NCBI GenBank assembly: GCA_035610365.1
Contig: CM069432.1
Location: forward strand, 165,910,035 to 165,974,034
Length of the DNA: 64,000 bases
From: Aquatica leii
Lineage: Eukaryota; Arthropoda; Insecta; Coleoptera; Lampyridae
Direction: 5' to 3'
The notes under the pieces are model-generated. The model worked only from the letters and a program-made list of their open reading frames with translations, searched no databases and was not told the DNA's origin. The position numbers and the translations under genes are program-made. This document shows, one piece after another, positions 28,401 through 40,400 of this stretch (its first letter is position 1; each line of letters opens with the position of its first letter).

Positions 28401-31400
28401 AGGTAGTCTTCCGAGGAACATGCGTCCAAGTGTTGGTCTGTAGTTACCAACCAAGGAGAATATCAGGTCAGAAAAAGTCTATTGACTGTTACTTTTATGA
28501 TCAAGGAAGTTGCCGAAATGGAGGAAGCTGCCGTTATCGCCACGATCCTTTGTACCGGTGTCGCATCCAGGCTCCTGTTCTGCGACAAAACAGTGCTAAG
28601 GAGGGGGCAGTGAAACGTTCTCAAATTCAAGAGCCTTTTCGAAGTTTTATCCATTTTCCAGAACGTTGACCGAAGGATGTGGAACAATCGCGAACGTTTC
28701 GCGAAAGTGTATAAATATGGTTCAAACAAATCAGAAGTCAGTTATTTCCGTAATTAGAAGACGACAGTATTAAGAAGATTATTCAAGTTGAAATAAATAA
28801 GTGATTAACGCCTGTGCGATAAAGATACGGAGTACGTGACTTTAATATAAACAAGTGTCGCTGTTTAGATAAATAGAAGTTATCCGCGTAAGTGCGATAT
28901 AAATTATAGTGTAAGTGTTTTTATTAAATGTCTTTAGATTTAATTAATTCGGTTAGTTATAAACGTGTGTGTACATAATTGTAGTATAAATAAATTAATT
29001 AGTTTTAATAATAATAAAATTCGTTACATTATGTAATAGCCGAAGTAGTCATCTATAGTTTTGTTTACAGCAATCACTCATTGCGGGTATCTGATCATAA
29101 ATCATTGGATTCCACTTATAAAGAATTAGTCCCTCAATTATATCGATCCGTCTTCTATAAGTGCAAAAAGAAAGTTACGTGCAGAGGAGTATCAAATAAC
29201 GCGTGTTCTGGAGCTGCTTCGATCATATTAGAAATGCAAGTAAGGCTTAGTATATTTTTATTTAAAAGCTATTACTTATTTTATGTACATAGGAAGCTCG
29301 CATTAATGAAAGGATTGAACATCAAATTCAAAGTAATCGAACTGATTATGAACTAACTTTGAGTAAATCTCTTCAAGCTCCTTCTCAGACGTTGTGTGTA
29401 ACTTCGGTGGCAATAGAACACGTGATTGAGTAAGCCGTGGTAATTACAACTTTAATTTAATTTTTCATTTTTATTTTCAGGGTTTTGCAAAATAGAGCAC
29501 AGTTTAATCCTGCTACGTCCGAAATTGGAGTAGATTTATTTTATTATATATTATCTATAATAAACGATGAATTGAACTTTTATGCTCCTACTAAAAATTG
29601 TATCATGAGTTGCTTGGAGAAACTCGGTCATGTACGTACACATTTTTTAACGATTACTATTAAAAGTAATTCATTTTAGAGTTTTATATGTGGGGTTGAG
29701 TTTGAAACTCCGCGTTTATTAAATAAAATTTTAGAAGATCCACATTTGGTACCGTTGCTTGCACCGCATTTTTCTCCTATTAATATAGGAACGACTAATT
29801 TTCTACATATGTATTCGATTATATGCAGCGATATAGGACAAAGATTCGATATTATCTTTCCACTACTCTCTAAGGTAGCAAGGATAATACTAATTTTGAA
29901 GACGTTTTTAATTAATTTTGCAGTTTGACATTCCTCAATGGCTGTCATCTAAACAACCTAAGATCAGTCAGAGATCACAATTTATCGAACTTATTGTGAA
30001 AGGATTAACAACTTTAAATTTTACTCCATCAACCGATTCAATTATGCTTCACGAAATTTTCCGGAAACATTTATTGTGTATTTTTGAATATCAATTTCCA
30101 GAGCATTATGGTGATGTCTTAACAGCCTTATTAAAGGCTAGTTATGGTGGTTCAGAATCAGGTTGTATTGCAATAAGTGTCTGGATGGATATTTTTAATT
30201 CATTATCACATCCAATTCCATTAAAAACAAGTGGGAGCATAAGAGAACAATTAAGGCAATATGCGCAGCAGCAGCAAATGTTAGGTTATCAGGAATTGTT
30301 GGAAACAACTAGCTTGTTAGCTGCACATTTTTTTAAAGAGCGTTTGCAATATGGCTTATATGGATTATATCCAAAGTATAGGAACTACGTGGAAATTTTT
30401 GTATTGCTTATGGGAATGACAGGTCATGCTCTTATTATTAGTGCTGTCAACATCCATCAGGGTGTGTTGGGTGATAAGCTTTGTGAAATTATTTGGCCAT
30501 ATCTAAGGGATATGTATGCGCCTTGGATATTGCCTTATTGGATGAACAATGTAAAAGAAACTATGTCTTCTTGGATGCAACAATTAACTGACGATAGAGC
30601 TGTTCTATTACCGTGGATTCCTAGTGACGGGCCATTTGCACAAAAAGTTGTATATAGCATGTTTGAGTGCATTCAGTTTATAATCCATACTTTACCTGGT
30701 AAGTTGTTTGTATCTAAGTTATTGTTTATGGACATTCATATATTCTACGATTCGCTTCTTTTTAAATGCAACTTCTTGTTTTTTTTTCTCCTTAGAAGTC
30801 TTTCAGGATCTCGTGAATTATGGCGCTGTAATTGGTTTATAACAAAACGTTGCAATTATCCGTTTTACAAACATTAAGCGGTACATTTTTTTAAAGATTC
30901 ATTGCTTTTGTCGTATTTCTAATTAACAAATCTTCATTAATACTTATTTTTATATAATATTTAAATATCTGATTATTTTTAGATTATTGAAATTTTTTGT
31001 TGACATGTTTGTCTTTTAAATGGACTAACGTTTACGAAATTCACTTAGACTTGTAAAATTTTCAACTTTTAGTTTATTAATTCCGATTTTCAACTCAATG
31101 TCACAGTTCCCGACATAATGAAACTTCTCTACCTACATGCACACGTCGGCTTCAAACAAATGCAGTTTGTACAATCTATAGATTGTTCTACCGCTCTGAT
31201 GTATATCAAGTTGAAGTTTTTTTTTTAAATATTGTACCTATTTTGAAATCTGTTAGCTCATGCGTATTGATAATTTTGAGGTCTTAAATGTAGTAACAAC
31301 TTAAATTTCCATTACCTTATTGGATAATTGAAAGCCTGATGAAGCAGACACAGCAGTCTGTGAAACGTTGCCTACTGAATTTAATTCAAAGAAACTAATT

Positions 31401-34400
31401 TTCTCCTTACACGTTTTCCTATTGGGATTTTATAATAAATAATGTTAAATTAATGATACAAGGAGGGATATAAAAAAATTATTAAATAAATTTATTTAAT
31501 TATTGTGCTTTGCAACCATATTTTTTCCATACATGGAAATTGAAGGTACATGTATATGTAAAAATATCCTGTTTACATCAGATCCCCATAGCTTCGCAAA
31601 TTTACAAGGATATTATCATGAATACGTTCAATAGAATAATACCACATGATCTTCAAATTAAATAACCGCTAACTAAAGGTTAATGTATATGGCAAGGCGA
31701 TCTTTAATAAAATAGCGTGATAAATTGGGCATCATATGTTGTTAATTATTTAATCTTCTAAGTTTGACCTCAGACCCATAATCTATAGATAAATACTCAG
31801 TTCATTAGTCAAATAGTGCTTAAAAATTAGTAGCTCCTGTATGTCTATGTGGAAAAAATAAAATAATTTGATTTCAGCTTGTAATAACGTTTTGAGCTAT
31901 GTATGGCATTGGTACGTAACTAATTTTGCTCATGCAACTGTAAAAGATTATGTCCTTAATGTGGTACATGCTTCGTTTCTTGCCTTGCCCTGGCACAAGT
32001 TTTGGCCTTCAGTAGGAGATTTGGAAATGATGCTTAAGGTAAGTTCAATCTGTTCTAGCATAGTTGTACTGGAATATGTAAAGTTTCTTGCTTTTTGCTT
32101 CCGAAAACAGTGATTTCACAGCATTCCGTGCTCTCCGTGTTTCATACGAAACATCAGCTAAACTATTAGATAAAGAAACTTTGACAGCAAAAATAAATAA
32201 ACTTAAGGGCTTCAGGTAATGCTTACGAACGGTTCTAAAGAAGGTTTCTATCGAAAAGCTACTTACATTGATTCATTGTAATACCATTTTGTCGTATTAC
32301 TTTGTTAGCAAATAAGTTTATTATTTGCTTTTTTACTTTATTTTCTATTGTTCCTTTGTACGTTAATACTGTAGTTATGTTTTCAAAACTAGAAAAATTT
32401 CTATATCTTGTCTCTCTATGCTTGTGTTGCGCAACTAGGTTAGCTCTTTCTGTAGCAGAGCAGAGTACTATCATATTTCAACATTGCTAATAGGATTTCT
32501 ATGCACTTTTACTTTAGGGTAGACGTATTATTAGGTTTGACTCTTCAACCCTCCTCTTTTCTTTGGGATTGGGACTGAAAGCACAGCAATTGATTTACTA
32601 TATATGTGCAACCATAACCACACAGACGGATCGAGATAGAATAATATAAATGCTGTAAATAGTTTTATTTCGTTTCATATCTTACAGTTAGGCTATTACT
32701 GTCTACTAATTCTTTAAATTATATTTTAGGTGGTAGAACAATATTTACCCGAATGCCACGTATTTCTTGGATACATTTTCATTGAGATTCCGTGGGGAAA
32801 TTGGATTAAACAAGTCTTAGCCAATGCTTCTCGTCAAATTATCTTAAGGGTACATCAGTGTTTACTACATCTCTTGGTTAAACTATCAAATGAACCCAAT
32901 ATTAGGAGTAACCATAGCGATAAAACTAAAAATCTGTTAGTCGAAGCTGAAAGCTTTAATTGGGATGTAATAGAGCCAACTATGTACCAACACATAATGG
33001 ATTGGTACGTTATGAGTTGTGACGCTTTAGTGATATTTATCTCAGACCCTATGGATTTGGACTTTCGGGTGCTACAGTAAGGAATGTAACTTCCGAATAA
33101 TTTTGCATTTAATTTGTTGTTAGTTTTTTAAAGGTTGTGGGACATTATCATCAACCTACGGAAAGTGACACTATAAATCTATTTCTGAAACAGCATATTT
33201 ATATACGTACATACGTTAAACTGCTTTCTGTCTTAGCTAGTAGACATAAATCAGTAGCCGCGGCAAAAATTGAACAGCTTCGTTCTGTGATAGCCTCTAA
33301 TTTATCTCATTTAGAAAATACAATTAAAGCTGAAGATCCGCTATCTGTAGTTCTAGAAGATATTTTCGGTATTTTAAACATTGATGTTGTAAGTAATGGA
33401 ACCACAAATTGTTTTGATCAATGGTTAAGTGGGAAGTCTGCGGAAAGTATTGTATTGAAAGCAACTTTCCGCACATTACCTTCTGCCGTTACGAATAGCG
33501 ACATAGTTTCTCTTCTATTGGAAACTGCTATTTATAGCTATTTTATCAATTCTGGTTAGTAGCGTTTTTAATTGTATTTATTTAATAGCGTTTCATACTT
33601 TACAGACGCATCTTGTTTGACATCTCCATGGAGGCCACTTGTTGATTTTTTGAAGCCTTTTCCACCAAGACAAATTGAATTAGAACAAAGCTTAGTTACA
33701 AAAGGAAGAATACTGACGCTTAATGTTTTACTACTTCAGAAAATTGCAGTATGTGCAAATTCTAATGATCTACTTAATCTAATTTTAAAATGGTTAGAAG
33801 ATGTAAAAGTCGAGTAAGTATTTTTTACAATATATCAATATTGTAACGAATTTTATTATTAAAACTAAAATTATTTAAACTACTAAAAATATGTACACTT
33901 TTAAATTAACCGAACTAATTAAATCTAATAATATTTGATAAAAACACTTACACTAATTTATATCACTTCACGAAGATAAGATAAAGTCCGCGGATAGCTT
34001 CACACACTTGTTTACATGACGTACAAGATTATTCTCCGTATATTTATCCTACACACACGCGCTAACGACTTATTTAATTAGACTTGAATAATCTTCTTAA
34101 CACTGCTGTATTTAGTGTTGGGCATAATCGATATATTTCAATAATCGAATTAATCGAAATATCTCGTTTTGCATAATCGAATGATCATTCATTGTTTCGA
34201 TTATGAATAATGGCGCATGCGCAGTATTATCGATCATATGTTTCGATTTGAATCCGAGTGAAATACTAATTTGTAGGAGTAGCAATTTAAATTTATCGCG
34301 CTTAATTGCTGCCATCCTATTGGCCGAATAGCATCCTCTTACAAATCGCGATTCTGTTATTTTTATTTTAAGCCATTTTTAGTTTTTTTTAAATTTAATT

Positions 34401-37400
34401 AAAAAAGGTTTTCTGATTACAACATTTTACTACATCTACAATATCTACATCTTATAATAATAATGAGCGGGAAATTAAATAATAATAATCAATCTAAAGT
34501 TAATGTTCTTTAGGTTTAATTAATTTATTTCATTCATCTACTATTTTTTCGTAAAGTGGTTAGTTTAACATTTTCACTTTGATTATTAACAATTTTGGGA
34601 ATAATTAAAATTATGATTATTCATCAAAAAGTAATTTATAATGAAAGTATATTATTTAAAGTATCAGTCCACCAATAATAAAAAATTCAATCTTTCAAAA
34701 TGTATTTAACATATGTTTCGAGCTTGTAATTATTAATTTTTTATTATTGGTGGACTGATACTTTAAATAATATTAATAATAACCAATAACAATGTATCCC
34801 CTTAACAATTTTATAATGAAAGTTTCCAATATTTTGAATATTGCGCCGCGAGACCTTTTATCAATCCTATCAATCATTCGAATGATTTGAGACATGGTGT
34901 CGAGTTCATGTCGACTCGTATCGAGTCGTGTCGATTTCGATTATTTCGATATATTTGATATTTCATATTTCGTTTCATTCATTAGCATCGCTTCTCGGTT
35001 GTTGAAATGAATGATATTTCGATTATTTCGAATGATTCGAGACATTGGCCTCGAGTTCGTTTCGAGTCGTGTCGATTTCGATATATTTGACATTTTATAT
35101 TTTGTTTTATTCGTTGCATTGTGGTTGCATTCATTAGTATAGCTTCTCGGTTGTTTCGAGTGAATGATATTTCGATTATTTCGAAAGTATAATCGAATGA
35201 TCGATCATTTGGCTATAATCGATATATCTCAATTATATCATTCATAATCGCCCAACACTAGCTGTATTCGCATTACGGCAATAACTGCCCTACGATTTGT
35301 TTCTTCGGTATTTATACACATCTTGGAAATCCTTCTCGAGTGTTCCATATCTTTCGATATACGTTCTCGAATATGGATAACAGCTTCGAGAAGGCTCTTG
35401 AGTTTGCGAATAACTTCTCGAACGTTTCAATTTGTTGCGAAGAATTACATACATATTATTCGGTTTCTCTGCCGTGGTGTTTGTACTTTTATAAATGCAC
35501 GGGATTTACAGTTTTATACCGATTCTATACGGCGTGAACGTAAACCTAGATTTTAAATTTTTGCATAACCGAGATTCGAATCCCGGTTTGCCAGCGTAGC
35601 AAGTAAACACTTAACTAAACACTGACTTAAGCTGCTAGGCTAAGGCGGCTTAAAAATCTTAAATATTCGATTGTTAATAAACTTGTTTGTGCTAAAAATT
35701 GTTGTTCATAATGGAACAGAGAACTGGAACGGATAAACAAGGAAGTTGGTAATTATAAGTAATTATACTCGTCGTAGTTCTATTTGTGTTCACTACCATC
35801 ACTATTAAACACTTTTTCAAAGTAATCAATAACACAATGTACTACTTAATCTCGAAATGCCAGTTTCAAAGAAGCAACTTGGAAGAATTTAATGTGAATC
35901 CCATTCGGGGGTGTTTTTGTCAATAACAATCATAGAATTGTAGTTCTGTAAATTTAAGGCTGTCGCGCTTACTTTTCGTTTCTGTGGAATTCCTTGGAGC
36001 TCTTTTTTATGTATTTTGAACGTCTCTTGTATATTTAAATTGTATGTTTACAAATGAGTGAAACTGACGTTTATACTCATTGTTATGTTTCTCTTCGAGA
36101 CGTTTGGTCGTTGCAAAGCCGTAGTTTTAATAGAGTAATCTTTGTAATCTTCATCATTGGTTTTTTTTTGTTTATGGTCCAACCTTACATAATTGTTGCA
36201 ATCGAAGTATCTTGATTTGACTTGTAACGTGTTTCTTCCAGAAATTGTGTAAAATTGATTTTTTTCTAATGCGTGTATTTATTGGTATGGCTTCATTTAT
36301 AATATTTGAATATTTTCTTTAATAACAGTGCCGAAACATCATTCACTAACCATGTTTACTTAAATTTTCTGAGAAACTGATGTTTGACAAATGGCTTTCA
36401 ATTCTTGTTTTGGAAGTTTGTGAAATGTCGCGCAGAAACAGGGATGGGATTTTTCTTAGACGTGTACTAAGGACGTAATGACACATAATAATAACCATAA
36501 GGGACACTAAGTAGTTTCCCGTGCAAAAAAATTGAGAGCGCATGTGCTAGTTTGCACACATAAGAATATGGCGGTCGTGAATCTATTGTTTCTGACAAAT
36601 TAGGTTATATTGGAATTCTTTTGTATTTACATCTTTTATGATAAATAAACGTCAAGGATTTACAAATGCAGTACTTGAGTGCAATATAAACAATTATGCT
36701 TATGATAAGCAATTTCGTTTGTTGAAAATTATAGTGACAAAAATAAAGTCATTACTCAATTTATATTTATGTTAAAATTCGTATTGTTAGCTGCACGGTG
36801 TAATGAGTTAAAAACATAAATAATAGCAATAATACAGACTAGACTAAATACCACAACATTCTTTTCCGATAAGAAAATTGTAGTTTTAAGCATTTGTTAA
36901 ATCGTCAGAATTTTTTTAAATGCACTACAAACAATAATTAAGATGATACAGTCATTTGAATTACTTTGCAAATGTGGTCAGCTTAAACAGATAACTAAAC
37001 TATATTTCAATTATATATCTAAGCACAGATAAATAAGGTATACAGATAGCCAGCGCTTATGGAAGTTTTGGCAGTAAGTACGGATACAAAAATATTAGTT
37101 ACCTATAATATTTGTAATGTACGAAAAATTAACAATAGATGGCAAAGTACGAAAATTTGTTCTGAGTAGCTGATAAAATAATAATCGGCACTTTAAAATA
37201 AATCGTCTTTTCTCTGACAGATGGTGTACCTAAAAGTAGTGACGTAATTAAATTCCACGAAATTATTTAGAAAACTTACAGACTGGTGTTATCTACCATT
37301 ACAATAATGTTTATGTATACGAAAATGCTACTAAGCTATTAATTATCATATATAAAAATGTGAAGTTTAATGAGTTTACGAAAGAATGTGTACCTAATTT

Positions 37401-40400
37401 ATATATTATATTCATTATTTGATTGAAAATTAAGTAGGTTATAGATATACAGTAAATAAAACGATATATAATCAAAATACAATAATATGTTTATTAGAAA
37501 GTAAACAAACAGATAAACGTATTGAACTGTAGCGTTGACTGTAGTAAATAAAAAATTAAAGACTACGAAGTAGAAAATCAATTTGAACATACAAAGTTAA
37601 TCACGTGCATATGAAAAAAACTAATTCAAAATTAACCAAAAAACATTTATAAAACAGCTGTATTCATAAAAAATTACAATTGGGTTACAGAGCTCTTCAA
37701 ACCTATTTTAGCATAAATGTCAAAAAAAAACTATTCATAAACGCGTTTTAGCTTAACGAACCTTTTGTAACAGTTTTGTAACTTAGCAATATTTAAAATA
37801 GGACCTACCCTTCTTTAAACCTATTTTAACTTTAAAAATTGTGAATAATCAGATTTTTTGAAATCGAAAAATTTATTTAAAAGAAATTTAATTTGTTTCT
37901 GTATTTAATTTAACACGGATGCAATAGATGATATTAATATCCACTAATATTGTAAATAATATAATTAATATAATTCGCGATTTCGACTGAGCGTTCAGTG
38001 AATTTTGTCATCTTGGCGGTGCTACTAATTTTGGTACTTTTTGGCAACACGTCTTCATAGTTTTACTTATTCTAATTTTTTTGTAATCAAGTTTATTGTT
38101 TGTATTGTCCTAATTTTTTTCTCAAAATGTAGGTACCTAAGTTAAATATTACGTCAAGCAATATGTTTTACTGCCCATTGGTCTGTGCCATACGATCGGA
38201 AAGAGAATTCTGATTTCTTTTAGGTATAAAATCTAATTTATATAATTCATTGATTTAAATAATTTTTTATTTAGCATTTTAAAAAAATAAGCAGTTTACA
38301 TTCAAGAAAGATGTATTTTATGCAATACTAAACTTCTCTCTAAAGTGCCGTTATTACTACGTTATTTTTTTTACATTTACAAATTGACTTAATATAATTA
38401 CTACTACTAATGTTGTTAGACAGTTATTCAAAAATCGAATTGTTATTAATCACACCAGACTTGCAAAATTATCTACCCAACAAACTATGTCAGCATTTTC
38501 TTTTGCTTGTTGGGGTGAATATTTTTGTTTTCAATTATCCTGACCCTTCGTTGCACCCATTCTTGAAATTAATGCTAAAAAAACTAAATAAGTTCTTTTG
38601 AACACATTCAAATTGATACAAACCTTATCTTCTACAAGCTAATTTTTACTTCTTGTTTTCTTTTTACTATCTGTCATTATTAATGACTACCATAATTCAT
38701 ACTTGATAGACGTAACTAATAAACGCAAAAAATAGTTCTAATGTTTCGACGTTACCAACGCGACTGCATTAAATTTACTGAAATCAGTATTTTAACTCTA
38801 TTTTGAGTACCGAGAGTTTACAAACCGTTTATGAATGAACGAAAGTTAAAACGTTCTGTAAGCCTTAAAACACATTTTAAATAAAACAAGTTTAACGGGT
38901 ATTTTTGAATATTTTTATGAATACAGCTGTTAATTTTCGGTGGTTATAGAAACAAACATTAACAAATCAACTATTTTACAATATAATTAAATTCAAAGCA
39001 ACAAAAACAGTGAGCATTATCTACTAATCCTGATAATGTTTGTTTTTCCTAGGTGAATAATAATATATTTTTATTCTTATGTAAACTATATTTTAAAATT
39101 ATGAACACAGTTTTGTACTATTTCAGTCTACTGTAGCTGAAACTGTTACCCAAGCATAATAATTAATACAACTAATAATTAATTAATTAATAGACATGTT
39201 TCTCCAAAACAAATTTTACTTTTTACGAGAACACGTTTGAACTGAACTGAACACTATAAAGATTGTATAAATTAAATTTATGTATAGCTGGATCGAAGTT
39301 TCAACGCAATGTTACCGATTTTTTAATATTTTTAATTTATCATGAAACTTTGTTTTATCACTTTTAGTACTAATCCACTACAAACACTCCTTGAAAATCT
39401 TAATCTCGGATTAATAAATCTATTAAAATTTTTTTGTGATCAGACAGTTTTCATGATCTGGCAATAAATCGATAATTCTTTTGGCATGTAATTTTCTAAC
39501 AATAAACTTTCTTAAAAACAACTTTTCTGGATACTTGTTTAAAGAATGAGATAAAACGCGCAGAGTTTTTTCTACAAATTTTATTAAACTGTCACTAGGA
39601 GCACGCAAACCAACCGACGTAGATAACGTATTGTCATAAGTTTTCTTTAAAATTAATAATTGTTTGTCATTAGGTAATTCTTTAGTAGTTAACAATAACT
39701 TTTAACAATTAAGGCACTTAAAGTTGTCAATACAACGTTTTGCTAAGTATCCTGCAAAATAGGCTGTGGCACAATCTTCGAGTTGCATTTCTGTCTTCTT
39801 TTCTGTCTCTTTTACGTCTTCACTTGATGACGAGGACGTAGCAGAAATATGACCAATTTCAGCAGCTACATCAATTTCTTCTTGTTGCGACACCACTGTT
39901 GATTGGATGCTATCAATACAAAACGGTTCATCTTCGTCAGGTTTACAGTTTGCAACCTCACTTGGTTTTATTAAGTTGAAAATTGCGTTTATACGAAAAC
40001 TAGTTCTTAAGGTTCGCACTGTAGGACTTCTATTGAAACCTCCGCGTTGACAAAAAACAGAAAACATATTTTCTAAAGGATCTTGGTTAAGTCTACTAGC
40101 TAAAATAAATTTATAACCGTTCTTTAATTCTTCTTCTAAGAGTGATAAAACGGCATTAATACTTTGAATAAGACCATCAAAACATGGTGGTCTGGAAATA
40201 GCACCTTTTTTATTAATTTTTCGTATGTTTGTCATTACAATTTTTGCTTCTTCTAACACTTCGTTGCAAACTTCGTTAGTAGGTGATAACGCTGATCTGT
40301 AAGGATTGTTATCGTAAAGTCTACGGCTGTTTAAACAATCAAATGTTTTATTCATCAACGTTACAAAATTTGCTGTATTCTCCGCAGTAACACTTTTTAA

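Larger units (their letters stand above)
23388..29028 (+). mobile_element. Gypsy retrotransposon, 5' LTR lost, 3' LTR present
   Basis: From about 23523 gag, protease, RT, RNase H and integrase follow in Gypsy order on the + strand. An extra region then encodes a macro domain and a CCCH zinc finger, followed by a polypurine tract (AAGGAGGGGGCAG) and a 418-bp LTR (28611-29028). There is no LTR at the left, and 23388-23522 is leader-like with no match. More than ten stops and several frameshifts make it dead. A solo LTR of the same family lies at 33842-35429 (-). Confidence 0.93.
14414..29070 (+). other. Epg5: EPG5 intron 14 (14.7 kb), transposon-filled
   Basis: Donor TTTGCTCA|gtaagt and acceptor tttacag|CAATCAC; phases match (CA|C, His). 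It contains, left to right, a mariner fragment, a pogo-like element split by a MITE, a hAT element, a TIR element and a 5'-truncated Gypsy element. Unassigned stretches are 14414-14934, 15611-16274, 17729-18791 and 21530-22453. Confidence 0.88.
33842..35429 (-). repeat. Solo LTR of the intron-14 Gypsy family, interrupted by a hAT MITE
   Basis: Inverse orientation: it begins TGTAACGAATTTTATTATTA and ends GAACGTTTCA, the inverse of the LTR at 28611-29028. Without the 1156-bp hAT insertion plus duplication it is about 432 bp, against 418 bp for the other LTR. The flanks (ATAT left, ATTT right) would be a 4-bp target duplication with one change. No internal Gypsy sequence is attached, so it arose by LTR-LTR recombination. 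Confidence 0.88.
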
